A stretch of DNA of 64,000 nucleotides. It comes from Stropharia rugosoannulata (Eukaryota; Basidiomycota; Agaricomycetes; Agaricales; Strophariaceae). Below are positions 11,393 through 22,617 of this stretch, one piece after another (the first letter of the stretch is position 1; every line of letters begins with the position of its first letter). The notes beneath the pieces are model-generated. The model was given only the letters and a program-made list of their open reading frames with translations. It made no database searches and was not told the origin of the DNA. The translations under genes and the position numbers were made by a program. Where the stretch lies: the NCBI GenBank assembly GCA_028532985.1, contig JANCIK010000005.1:998501-1062500 (forward strand), read 5' to 3'.

Positions 11393-12929
11393 ATGAACAA
11401 CTTTTGTGATGTGAGCTGATGGTGCACTCTTCGTCGCTGATACTGATACCAGACTTCATTGTAGCAATGCCACAATAAGCCAAAATACTGGGACGGAACT
11501 AGATTCCATCCCTTTTGCGGAAAGACCTGCGCGAGCCAAGCCGCTCTGAATGGCTCCAATCAAGGGAGCGCTCAGCTATGCAATGTGAGTCCGGAAGTCG
11601 AAAATGGGTCGAAGAATTGTAATGCTGACGCAGTTGTCAGCTCTGTCATCTACGGCCAAAGTACTCTGACGGGACGAAGACTCACGATTATTGCAGCAAA
11701 GGCTGCGCTGGTAAGGCTGGCCTTGCCGGTTCAGTCACCGGGACTCCCAACGCTTCCGTAGCAACGATGTGCAATGTATGTATGCACCACTATTAACAAG
11801 GTGATTTCACCCTCTTGACAGTGGTACGTTCCCAGTATTGTCACCAGCGTGCAAAGTATACAGACGGGACGAAAGTTTTTGACTACTGCGGGAAGGGGTG
11901 CGCCCAGCAAGCAGAAACGGCCTGCCTGATGTGCTTGGCAGCCCCGAAGCAGAACCATTCCAACTTCTGCAGCCAGACGTGTACAGCACAAGCAGCAAGC
12001 ATGGCACCATCAGTCTTAGAAGTTCCAGAGGGGCATGTAACGTTCAAAGATGGTGAGGTCGCCGCACTAAGTCTTGAAGGTCGACTGCTGATGATTTGTG
12101 CTAGTGACGAGACAATTCGAAGAGTCTTGGAGACATGACGGCAGCCCTCCACCCGTGAGACGCATATACAAGATTATTGCTACGCATGCGGCTCTTGCTG
12201 GGTACAATATGTACAAGTAAGGCATTATGTTACGTGCTTTCAACGTAATATTCGAGTTTACCTTGTACTTATCCAGAGACCGAGTTGAAGCCAAAGGACA
12301 GTTTGCCAGCAAAGGGAAGGGGTTCACCGCAGGTAATGAGAGGCGAAGATGGCACGGGACGCGAAGAACGTGTAAACTTGGCGACAAGGGCCAGACCCAG
12401 CTCTGCACGGATACGAGGTGTTCTCTGTGTTCTATCATCCGGACTTCGTTCGACATATCGCTCTTCGCATCAAAAACGTCCTGGGGAAGGTGAGAGGCCG
12501 CATTCAAGCTCCTCAGCATAACTGAACGTCTGCCAATGAATAGGTTCGGCAAAGGGATATACACGTCGTCAACTTCTTCGAAGTCAGTTCCACTCTCTCC
12601 GTCTGATTTGGAGCCACATTGATTCCCTGTAGATCGAACGACTATTCTGAAAACGAGTGCGTCTCGAACCTGAAGGCTGTTCTTCTGAATAAAGTCGTCG
12701 TTGGCAAAGGATGCAAGATGTACATAGATCGCACCACGTTAACCCAGCCACCAGCAGGGTTCGACTCAGTGAGTTCGCGTGTTCAACGTCTATATAGTTG
12801 ACATTTGATTCTGAACGTTTCATAATATAGGTGCTAGCAGAGACGGGGATTATCCTAAACTATGATGAGCTCGTAGTTTATGACAACGATGCTATTAGAC
12901 CTTCCTTCCTTGTTATGTATGAACCATAG
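11393..12929 (+). CDS. PARP catalytic-domain protein with four-module zinc array
   Basis: The start ATG at 11393 gives MNNFCD, which splices to QCHNKPKYWDGTRFHPFCGK. Successive exons add LCHLRPKY...YCSKGCA, YCHQRAKY...YCGKGCA and CLMC...FCSQTC. A linker QFEESWRHDGSPPPVRRIYK leads into the catalytic domain: RRWHGTRR (His), CNLGDKG-like CKLGDKG, CSLCSIIRTSFDI, GRFGKGIYTSSTSSK (Tyr), LNKVVVGKG, and NYDELVVYDNDAIRPSFLV (Glu). The H-Y-E triad is complete. The gene ends with MYEP and a stop at 12929. It was probably made by array growth from a two-module ancestor like the copy at 22618. About 360 bp separates its start from that of the minus-strand PARP, so they share a divergent promoter region. 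Confidence 0.9.
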
Positions 12930-13203
12930 GCTTGAGACGTGTAATTAAGCCAGATGAAGAAATATGCTTGGTGACGCCATAAGTAAAGGAACCTTGCAAT
13001 AGCCAACCCCGTTGCCGAAGTGCAGATCGAAGTTTTCATGAAATCGTTGTGAAGTACTTAGTTTGTATGTAACTGTTTGGCAGATACAATGTGTCACTTA
13101 TGTAATGCAAGCTTCAATTACTTATCATCTCCGCTTTAGGGTTGATCTAATTAGTACTCCTACCATTAGAGGTCCTTTCAAGGTCCTTTACTCTCCTGTC
13201 GAA

Positions 13204-14310
13204 ATGCCCAGCGTTGGAAGCTTTTCGGCATGGATACAAGTTAACCAGAAACGCCTCCCAGAATACGCTGTAGAAGTGAAAGAAGACTGTAGTGAAGTGA
13301 CGTGCTGGGTGCCTTCAGAGGCGGGGAAGGTGAGTTCTTGCCGTATATCATGCCAAAGTCGAGCTAGTTGACGATTCCTCTTTATTTCTTCTTTTTCTTT
13401 CCCTGACTGGTTCACAGAACTTTGAGATATGCTATGCCGACTCCAAGCGCCAGTTCTCAACCAGTACACACCTCTGGGTGGACGGTGTACGTTCAACTGG
13501 GAAGATACTTCATGCACGGAGCGACCCGCGCGGGAAAGGGCGCAAGGATACAGTGACCCATCGAGGACTAGCTCTTTCCGAGGATGCACTTCGGCCTTAT
13601 ATGTTTGCAGACTGCGAGCTCGTGGGTGAGTCTATTCCAATGCTCACTCACTCCGTCTGTCCTGCACAGAAGTGGGATAGGGGACCAGTAACTCACTGAT
13701 TCCTCAGAGGATGAAGACTTCGTATCAACACTTTCTCCGGGTGTGGGTGAAATAGGATGTCTCATTAAGGAGGCCAAAGTCTATGGCTACCGCCGCCATG
13801 GGTCATACAACCCGAACGAAACCGACCTTCCTCCGTTGCGCATACAAGAGCGCGCGAAGAAGGGAGTTGTTCATGGAACAAAGTACGGCGCGACTTATTG
13901 ATTCTACCGAGTTTAACTAACAGGTACAAAATGTTAGGTTAGGTCACATTGTGAAGACAAACGGGAAGCCCTCGCGTGGAACAAAATCGATACGCAACAT
14001 TGTTAACTTCAAGTTTAGATACCGCCCTTTGGGTATGTATAGATAATCAAGCTTTTACTGTCTCGTTGCTCATTGTATTTTACATAAGCCGTACTGATAG
14101 CAGAAGGCATCGCTCCAAACCCCGAACAGCCGCCGAAAATATCCAACGAAGTAATCGACCTGACTATGGACGACAACGACAATGTAAAATCTGTATGTCG
14201 CGAAAAACAGGCCTTGCGATGATTCCTCTGATAAGATCTCACAGATTCCTGTTAAACACGAGCCGAAGAGAGAGCGATCTACAACTTATGATTTTATTGA
14301 TTTAACTTGA
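13204..14310 (+). CDS. DUF7918-like fungal protein
   Basis: The first exon begins MPSVGSFSAWIQVNQKRLPE and continues to VTCWVPSEAGK, a pattern I recognise from a widespread uncharacterised Agaricomycete domain (DUF7918): a beta-rich N-terminal domain that starts with an F-x-A-W-I motif and has a W-x-x-S-E-A-G-K turn. Later exons give NFEICYADSKRQFSTSTHLW, then GRKDTVTHRGLALSEDALRP, IGCLIKEAKVYGYRR and a low-complexity tail with two IDLT-type motifs (EVIDLTMDDNDN and YDFIDLT) before the stop at 14310. The repeated I-D-L-T core resembles a SUMO-interaction motif. Its biochemical function is unknown. It lies directly downstream of the PARP gene in the same direction. The exon joins all have GT..AG ends, and the last intron is about 14193-14246. 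Confidence 0.7.
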
Positions 14311-14639
14311 ATGTATGTGTCAGCCTTGTTAGTTTACCGTCCATGTAACCATTGTAAATGTTCGGAATGTACTTTACTATCTATTTTCACAGACCATAAT
14401 CTCAATTCATAATCTCAGTTCGGATGGAGGGCAGTTGGATATGCGTCGCGGAACTATTACTTGAAACCTTCAGCGCTTCAGCGCGTATGTATTATTGGCT
14501 TCGCGACAATGGACCACGTGTCTGAGGCTGAGGTAAGTCGAGTCCAACTTCTTCCACTGCCACCAGCATCGTACGTGATTCAACTATAGTAATGTTCATA
14601 AAGAAGCTGGCGCCCTTTCAGCTTGCCATTCTGTGGAAG

Positions 14640-15095
14640 ACACTAGAAATGGATAATGGATATTTCACCTGTTCCGTGGAAGAGTTCAGAGGGGCGCAGA
14701 ATATTCTCAAATTCTATTGGCAAGACAGAAGGTCCAAGGTTCAATGTGTTTCACAATGGCGTTGAAGGGAGTCTCCGCTCGATCCTGCCTTTGAACATCA
14801 TAAATCCATTTGCGCGCCGCAAGGAACTTCTGAGGTGTATTCTGTACGAGGGCTATTCTGGCCGTCAGCGGGAAGATATGTGATCATAAACAAGACTACG
14901 TCTTCGTCTACCAGCTTTTTCGCGATTCGCTAAATTTTTTGCAGGTACGTAACAGTAGGGCAGATTGGGAATCTACCCCGTTGGGTCTACATGGTCTTGT
15001 TGTAGTCGAACCTCTTCGCACGAGGCATCCAAAGGATGCTGCGGGCCCACATCGTGGGCCTGATACTCTCGAGTGTCCAAAATCAGAAGCTTAGA
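14640..15095 (+). pseudogene. FunK1-type kinase C-terminal fragment, decayed
   Basis: The segment FSNSIGKTEGPRFNVFHNG (about 14695-14765) and the following SLRSILPLNIINPFARRKEL match FDNSIGQTDGIRFDVFHKG and LRTVLPLHLANTF in the intact kinase at 16163-19014. Further on, SRADWESTPLGLHGLVVVEP (about 14958-15020) matches SRADWASTPLGRDGLIEVEP. The kinase lobes are absent and several stops interrupt the frame, so only the tail of a paralogue survives. An open exon-like stretch at 14400-14530 may be a further piece, but I could not tie it to the family. Confidence 0.75.
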
Positions 15096-16162
15096 GTAAA
15101 CTGTTTTTTAAAATGTATTAATTGACTTCCGGTTGGTAAAGCTTGCATTTCACCAGACTACAGCTCCACGTGCGATCATGATAAACATCCTTTTTTCTTC
15201 AGAAGAATACAGTCTGAAGCACTGAAGTGCTGACGCTTGAAGCATGAGAAGATAGGTCCAGGTCCATCAATCTTTTTTCTCAGATATTATAATCAAATCG
15301 ATCTCCTCTAACTCCATTCATAAGCTTCCCTTGTAGTGGCGGAATAGCTCCGACAAGTCCATGAAAATATCGTGTGCTTGATAGGATCTTCTTTTCTACT
15401 ATGTATATACTTAGTACTCAACACACGCTAACTGTCAATACGTGGGTCGAAAGCAACCATACGCAATTTTTAAATCAGAGAAAACATCCTGAAAGAAGAA
15501 ACGCAATACTACTACACCCGGCGGCGCAAGCGCGCCATCATCATGGAGATATCAACCACTAATACATACACGCTGTAAGTGACAAATTTTTCACAGCTTG
15601 ATCATGATCCTTGTGAGTTTTCTATGAAGTATACGTAAGTACAGACTGCGGTTGTAAGCTTATCATAATCACTAAAGCAACTTCTTGCAAGCGCAATGGT
15701 ACGCAATCACCGGAGGATGTATTCGCGAATCGCCAAAAATCAAGAATAATGCGATTGCCATCTGCAGTGGCATAGTCGTTTCTGGCAGGTTGATGATGAG
15801 AATTTTATGCCACGCAGGTCACTTATCGATTGCACATGCATGGTTTATCCAGTCCAATTATCGTGATCAACACTTATTAAGAAATCAGTTTGGCAAAGAA
15901 GCCGCAAAGTAGAACTTGAGAACAATTTTTCCGAAGCGTTTTCGAAGTCACGTCCAACAGTGGCAACTTATAGGGAACAATGGCTGTGACATATTGCTAC
16001 GTGGAACAGATATATATGTACAGCGCTTTTCTTCCTTAACCTCCGTTCCCCCACTTGAGCTTAACGTTCTGACTTCCGAGTCGAACGCAAGTCGAACGAC
16101 CAACAAACAACCACTGACTCGAGTCATCATCATTGCACCATACTCGTTACAAGGAGTAAAAT
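15096..16162. other. Intergenic, nothing recognised
   Basis: This stretch of about 1 kb separates the kinase remnant from the intact kinase. It has short open frames without family motifs. No repeat or inverted repeat that I could see is shared with the rest of the window. Confidence 0.35.
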
Positions 16163-19014
16163 ATGGATGAAAAGCCTTTACTCAGGTATGCACAGCGCTT
16201 TACTTACTCTCATACATTTAATAGTTGGTTACTGACATTTAAATTAATGATAGTCGGGCGTCGACGCCACCCAGTCAATACCCAGTAGTCAACATGCACA
16301 ATCAAGTCCCAACAACGCCACCATCAAATCTCATCAGCCAAGCACGTGCAAGGTAAGTTGAACTTACGACGCGCGAGTCCGCGTTCAGCTTCCAGCTTTA
16401 TTGCTTGTTAATTGCTCTCACTAAGTGTGAAGGAAACGCCTCGAACTGCGCGCTCCGACGCCAACAATATCGCCATTACCCGTGCCCGCCCCACTATAGC
16501 AAGTGAGATGAATGACGAGTTCATCACTTGTTCTTTCGATGAATTCATAGCACACTATATGCCGTTTGCGCCTTCGGAAAGTTATGTCATGCGATTCATA
16601 GATGCAAGCATGGCTCAGGGAAGCTCTGCCTTTACCCACCACGAGGATGATCCTCAAAAGATTGTATTCACGGACTACAAGCAACCTCCGAATTCGCAGG
16701 TTGATACTGAGAAAGTCTTTTACGCAAAGCTCGAACGCATCGCCCGTGAGGTTAAAGACTACCCAGACGCGCCACCAGGACAAGAAAAAAATGGTTTTTA
16801 CTACTACAACTGCCCCGATAACAAAATCTTAGGCGACATTATGGGGCAAAATAATCGCATCGACGCCTGCTTCCGGTCAGGCTGGGGAAAACTACACGTC
16901 CATCAAATTGCTGTTGCTATTGAGCAGAAAACCAAAACGAATCAGACAGTTCAGGTGCGCTACGCGTATCTTGAAAACCCTTGCTACAGACTTACACGCC
17001 CTTCCAGAATAATGGGCAGCTGGTTTCAATGAACGTTCAGTCAATGAACGACGATATCCGTCGTATGTTTATTTTTGGCGTAAGTAGCAGTTAACGTTCT
17101 GCAGTGCTTTGATTGCTTACCTTGTCTGGTCGATTCGACAGATAACCATTGAGGGAGATAAAGTTTGTTTGTTCTATCATTCAAGATCCCACTCTGCCAT
17201 CTCCGAACCTTTCTTTTTTGTTAAGGTACTTAAATATTACAACGTAGTTGGCCATCAATATTAAATCTACACGCAGGAACCCTGGCGACTTGTTCAGGTC
17301 TTCATGGCATTCATGTTTGCGACAGAGGCTGAATTGGGATACGACTCCATGGTGAAACATAATTCAGGTGGTGTATACACCTACGAGATTCCGTCTGAGC
17401 ATGGAAGTCGGTTTTTCCGTACGGGCGAGGCCTTGGCATTTTTCCGCTCGAATAACATTACTGGCCGCACGTCTCGCGTTTGGTCTGTAACCGAGGTCGA
17501 CGCCACTGGTGACCCTGTTAGCGGCAAATCAAAGTTTGTTCTGAAAGACGTATGGTTGGAGGAAGATGCGAAAACCGAAAAAGAGATTCAGCAAGACATA
17601 TTTGACGACATCGAGAAGTTCTTCAAATCTGACAATCAAGAAATCCACGAAGATCTTCAGAACCTTCGCCAGACTCATGCCGAGCTCGTTAAGAGTGGTC
17701 GCTACATGGAATATTTCTTGACAATTGTGACAGATTATGTTGGCCAATTGTCGAAGCCTGTAGCCCCCAATTCGACGCGCGCAGAGACCACCCTGATTCA
17801 ACAAACCAACCGTGCTCCGCCTGCTGACAGCAGTCGTACTACTACAAAGGCCCTTCGTGTTACCGCAGGGACCTCTCGACCCATCAGTACTCCTAATCCT
17901 GAAAGGCCGCATCGTGAATTTCTTCCGAGGAAGCAATATCGTGTCGTTTTCGAAGAGGAGTGTACCGCTGTTCGAGATCTCAGGACGCTAGGGGAGATTG
18001 TTGACGCAATTACATCTTCCCTGACTGGTGAGTGATGTATTTTATCGGACCGCTGACCATTTTGTCTTATCTTTAATTATATCCAGCGCTTGAATTACTG
18101 CTAGGGGCTGGATGGGTTCACAGGGATATCAGCTGTGGCAATCTCTTAGTTGAATATTGTGAAGATGGATTACAAATCAAGTTGTCGGACCTCGAGTACG
18201 CGAAAAGGTTCCCGCCCGCCGCAGGGACAGTAGCCTCCACTGATCCTAAAACAGTGAGTACCAGTACTTGGTTTACTGAAATTTACTTATGATCTCGTAC
18301 AAGGGGACGCCCTACTACATGGCTACAGAGATTCTTCAACGAGCGACTATTTACAAACCTGATGACAATGATTTTTCTACTTCTCCAGAAACTACTGAAT
18401 CAGAGCTGGAAAAAGAAGCGGAAATGATTTTAAGTGGGAAGACACCAGACACTACGCCCACTTTACTTGATCCCATTTTGCACAACTTTCAGCATGATCT
18501 CGAAAGCCTCTGGTGGATGCTTCTTCGTGCTATTATAGACTTTGTCCAAAACACGGAAGCAAACTATTGGGCCCGTCAAGTATTCGATAATTCCATTGGA
18601 CAAACCGATGGTATCAGATTCGACGTGTTTCATAAAGGTGTAATCAAACTCCGCACCGTTCTGCCTTTGCATCTCGCAAACACATTCACGCCCGTCATGG
18701 AATATCTACGGAAGCTTCTGCGCAAGACCTATGGAATTCGCCAGAAAAAAGGCGAGGTCTATTGCCAATTTGCTTATGTTGCAGTGTATCGACTCTTTGG
18801 TGTAATGCTCAGGTCTCTGCAAAAAAGCAGAGCGGATTGGGCATCTACTCCTTTGGGTAGAGACGGTCTCATTGAGGTAGAACCTCTTCGCACGAGGCCG
18901 AAACGGCTATTAGATGAAGAAGATTCGGATTGTAAACTTAACTTTGAAATTGCTACAGGATCTGGCAATATTTCAAACTCGGGCAAGGCAAAGCGCTTGA
19001 AATTCGGTGTTTAG
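16163..19014 (+). CDS. FunK1-family protein kinase
   Basis: Short first exons (MDEKPLLS, then a Pro/Ser/Gln-rich stretch) lead into a long N-terminal domain typical of this mushroom-expanded kinase family, with EMNDEFITCSFDEFIAHYMP and SGWGKLHVHQIA. The middle exon (17304-18027) covers the N-lobe and a charged helical region. The catalytic loop is WVHRDISCGNLLVEY (about 18113-18160). The metal-binding motif reads SDLEYAKR, so Asp is kept but DFG is replaced by DLE. The activation segment continues GTPYYMATEIL, and the C-lobe includes DLESLWWMLLRAI. The stop is at 19014, followed by a decayed copy of its own 3' end. FunK1 kinases are known from mushroom kinomes, and substrates are unknown. At least seven introns are required, all with good splice signals. 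Confidence 0.88.
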
Positions 19015-19154
19015 AATATAAGTAGGTATAGTGGTCCGTTTCGAACCCATACATATGTGTATCACGCTTGAGCTTGATCACGCTTTTATATATTCATTTA
19101 TGTTTCCTTATTAGACATCATTACATATGTATACGTTTAATTCTTAGATGTTGA

Positions 19155-19500
19155 CTTTCGCGCGAGAGACCGAAACGTCCGGATAGGCTTGTGATAGGCT
19201 TTGTCCAAGATACGCAAGCAAACTATTATTGGCCAGTGTCAGATCTTCAAGCGCTAAACTATCTACATCACAGCAGGTCGGATTGGGCATCTACCCCCTT
19301 GGGTTGTGAGGGCCTTGTTAAATTGTCGAGCCCCCCCGCAAGAAGCTGAAACGTCCGTCAGATCATGCGGTTGACCTGGATTATGAGCCTGGAGCTGGGA
19401 CGGCTGGGAGATCCAACTTGTCAAACTCGGGCAGACGCTCGGGCAAAGCGAAGCGGTCTAGGCTCGGCACAAGCCGCCGTTGTCAGGCCGTTGTTTATTT
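19155..19500 (+). pseudogene. Second decayed FunK1 3' fragment
   Basis: The pieces GFVQDTQANYYW (about 19198), SRSDWASTPLGCEGLVK (about 19272) and SNLSNSGRRSGKAKRSRLG (about 19410-19465) match the end of the adjacent intact kinase: DFVQNTEANYW, SRADWASTPLGRDGLIE and SNSGKAKRLKFG. Frame changes and deletions lie between the pieces. It looks like a tandem partial duplication of the kinase tail that has decayed. Confidence 0.7.
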
Positions 19501-19841
19501 CGGGTGAGAGATCCAAACGTCTGGCCAGGGATTTATGTGTTCATAGATTCCGACGTTCAAATGGTGTTCAGATCATGATTGAAGCACTTTCAAGTTAGCC
19601 TTCTCAAACATTGGGAGTGTTCTGAGGCCCCAAAACAGTATTCACCCAGAACGGGTACAGCGGCACCGGCTCACCCACGTGTAGTAATGGCCCGGCATCT
19701 CCTACTTAACACGAGTCAATCCCGTCCGAAACATGCATGAGTCTGGAAGACCGGTTCTTGATTGATTCTTGACGATTTTACTCGTTTGCACTGGATTTGG
19801 TCAGCGTAACAAAGAAAGCCTCATGTTTCCCATGAGGAACG

Positions 19842-19848
19842 TATAAAA
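19842..19848 (+). promoter_or_regulatory. TATA box upstream of zinc-array gene
   Basis: TATAAAA lies 83 bp upstream of the ATG at 19931. Confidence 0.5.
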
Positions 19849-19930
19849 ACTGCAGTAGAAGTCGTGGATATGGCCTCTCCGAACTTTAATTGCCCTCTTT
19901 CAAGATCTTTCAGCGCAACCCTTTCATCAA

Positions 19931-20921
19931 ATGGCTGCAAATTTTACTAAGCTATCTAACCAGGCCAATCTCTGTGATGTGATTCCGCAGTCCTCTCTGT
20001 TACATCTGACTTTCTAATAAGATTACAGTATTGTCATCTGAGGCCTAAGTTCGCCAACCATCGATACTGCTCTAAGACGTGCGCTGGCCAAGCGGCACCT
20101 CTGACGGCGGCGCAGGCACCGCTTTGCAAGGTACAAACAGTGCTTCTGAATAACACGAGTACTCCAACTGACCGACCTTTCTTATATAGCAATGTCATCA
20201 AAAGCCGAAACATCAGATGTTTGACTACTGCGGCAAGACTTGAGCCGCCCTAGCTAAAACAAGTGGGGGTGCTATGGGCTTTGCAGCGGTGCAACAGCCC
20301 AGTACCATACCTTATCCTGTTCGCCCGCGTAAGTTATAACGAATTAAAAAAATTACGCACGTACAATTAAACTTCAATAAAAACTGCACCTCAAGCTCAA
20401 GCCCCAGGAAAGTTTGCCGCCGCTGCCCCGGCGGTGCCTCAAGGGCTCCCCACCGGATACAACGGGGCCACTCAATTGAATCCAATCCCACCCGGCGGAC
20501 AGAAACTCTACCAGGCGCAGCCCATAGTCTCTCCCAATCAAGGAAGCATCGCGCCTCCACATGCTTTCAACAGCGGTCAGATGTCACAGGCTTTGTGTCT
20601 TATACCTGGTTGCGGGAAGCCAGTATATCGTGACGCCCAAGGCGCGTTGAGCACATATTGCTCAATCCGTCATCGCGAGTAAGTCCATTGTATCAGATAT
20701 ATCAACGGATTCAATTTAATCAGTGCTACGACAGCGAGGCCGCGCAGGCCGCCACTGCACCTGTTCAAGTGGCTACGGCACCCCCAAGCGTGCAAGAGCC
20801 ACTGTGTATTATGTGTTCATCAGCTCCGCAAAGGGATGTCGATTACTTCTGCTCAACCGATTGTCGAGACAAGTCTTTGAGCAAGCTACCCGTAGACGCC
20901 TATCCGGAATACCCAGAGTGA
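19931..20921 (+). pseudogene. Zinc-array protein paralogue with a nonsense codon
   Basis: The ATG at 19931 begins MAANFTKLSNQANLCD, spliced to YCHLRPKF...YCSKTCAGQ and then LCK|QCHQKPKH...YCGKT. The next codon, at 20241-20243, is TGA where every paralogue has a Cys codon (YCGKTCA), so the frame stops after about 65 residues. Beyond the stop the frame resumes with a Pro/Ala-rich linker, CLIPGCGKPVYRDAQG...YCSIRH, and CIMCSSAPQRDVDYFCSTDC before a natural stop at 20921. The layout equals that of the intact gene at 1833-2914, and there is no PARP domain. It converges on the NADAR gene at 21153. Alternatives are a sequencing error or a short functional peptide, since no splice site removes the stop. 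Confidence 0.75.
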
Positions 20922-21152
20922 TAGGCTTCATTAATTTTATCGGTACATTCTGTTCTGGTTTGACCTTTCCGCTGCGCAGATTTGTTCGGTCAGATATGTA
21001 CATATAACTTTTCTTAATGATACATTGAGATCTTGCTGTAATTGGACGTGTTAGGGTTATCGTACTGCTCATAGTATGCTCATGATCAGTGGCCACAGAT
21101 ATGAACGGTATATGTTTGATCACACTTGCCGTCGATAATGCTCCAATCCTGA

Positions 21153-21822
21153 CTAGTTCTCCCCAGAGTTGCTCCGCAATTTATTCCGAAGCCTCTCCAA
21201 GCATTTACCGAGTTCGTTTCTTCCTTGTCCATCTGAGCCAACACCCCAGAAGGAGTCCTTATCGGAATCCTATTACACCTACTTAGAACAATCTCTGTTG
21301 CGGAAGAGAAAATAGGCTGACCTCAACTAATTCAGCGTCGCCAGTGGCAAGAAGCTCTGCCTTTAGTGCCAAATGTTGGCTGAACTTGAGTAACAGTGTT
21401 TCATCCATCTGAGCGGTTGACTATCAAGTTTCTGCTGGAAGGATAACTAAGAAAGCAAACCTTTTGGATGTTGATCTTCATCCAGTCGCTCCTAATCTCG
21501 GGATGAAAGCGACGTGCCTCCGAAAATGCGACGCTTGGTCTGTCCGAGCATGTCCGAATGTGTTCAGCTAAATCAGGTCGAACTCCATGAAACTAGGAGG
21601 AAATATTTTCTGATACATTTTTGTTTAGCGCTCATTGATATTGGTTGACTTTACCTTGAAAGATTGGAAAAGATGTTCACTAGTAGGATATCTTTTCCCG
21701 TTATACACCACTGGATGATTCGAAAAGTTTGTGAACCCGTAGTGTGGGTCATCGCTGTGATAAAAGAGAATCTTCGTCCGAGCTGTAAGGGGCTTGTCTG
21801 ATGATTGTAGATGTAAAGACAT
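21153..21822 (-). CDS. NADAR (YbiA/DUF1768) family protein, compact form
   Basis: The start is taken at 21822 (MSLHLQSSDKPLTARTKILF); an upstream in-frame ATG at 21933 is possible. Exons give FYHSDDPHYGFTNFSNHPVV, YPTSEHLFQSFKV, FHGVRPDLAEHIRTCSDRPS, AFSEARRFHPEIRSDWMKIN, MDETLLLKFSQHLALKAELL with ATGDAELVE, and SFWGVGSDGQGRNELGKCL before the stop at 21153. All hallmark NADAR positions are present. It closely resembles the copy at 3171-4269 but lacks that copy's long Ser/Pro-rich N-terminus. It sits between a zinc-array gene and a PARP gene. A role in removing ADP-ribose marks, or in metabolising ADP-ribose-like compounds, is inferred from the family and the neighbours. Confidence 0.88.
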
Positions 21823-22617
21823 GTCAGTTGTGGTTTCTGTCGCGCAGGTCAGTAAGTGGATGACAGAAAACGCTGGACTCAGACATACCACTTTCTGGTC
21901 GAGTAGCAAGTATGTGTTAACCTTAATTTTCACTTTAGCTAAAGAAAAATATCTGACTATTTAGATAGCCAGGTAGTATCTCGTCGTTCTGATGGAAGGT
22001 ATTCTTCCGATAACAGATCGTTGCTCGTCGATTATCTGATGATCAGCCACTAACAGGGAAAGTTCCGAGCTAAACTGGTATGCGACTGGATTTATACAGA
22101 TTCTTGCATTTGACTTAATCGCCAATAAAAACGTGTATGGAAAGCATAAAATAGGTAAGTAGTCTGTATACTACGCAAAGTTGCTCGCCCGCGTCGAGCA
22201 AATTACAAGTACGTGGGAACTTGTTTCTATTTACGGTAAAAGCTCCGACATTGCCCGAGCATCGTCGGGGAGCAAAATTCTGTAGTCATTCTTTACATAT
22301 TTTGACCATGCACACAATGAACAGAGAAAGTCCCAAGTCATTTCATTTTTGACAAAAAGGCTACTATCAGCCTCTTTAATCCATTCTTCAGCCGCAGCAC
22401 TTGGTTCGACCTGGTATTGGTAGTAACACCGCATGACAGAATGCCTCGTGGAAAGCAGAAAGCGGCCTCGTTTGTATCACTGGAAGACAGCCTTTTACTG
22501 CAGAGATACATGACTTTGCATGAAGGCCGGTGCATGGTATAAAACGTCAACGTCCATCTTGTCCTTCCCCATAGAATTTCAGTGTGCACTGCGTGCCACA
22601 GGTCGATAGAGACCGCC
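21823..22617. other. Divergent promoter region between NADAR and PARP genes
   Basis: These roughly 800 bp separate the starts of the minus-strand NADAR and the plus-strand PARP. A TATAAAA at 22538-22544 lies 74 bp upstream of the PARP ATG. Short frames here have no motif. Confidence 0.5.

Noticed and set aside
11377..11559. 60-codon minus-strand frame
   Set aside because: It covers the first zinc-module exon of the plus-strand PARP gene in antisense; the plus-strand reading QCHNKPKYW with good splice sites is preferred.
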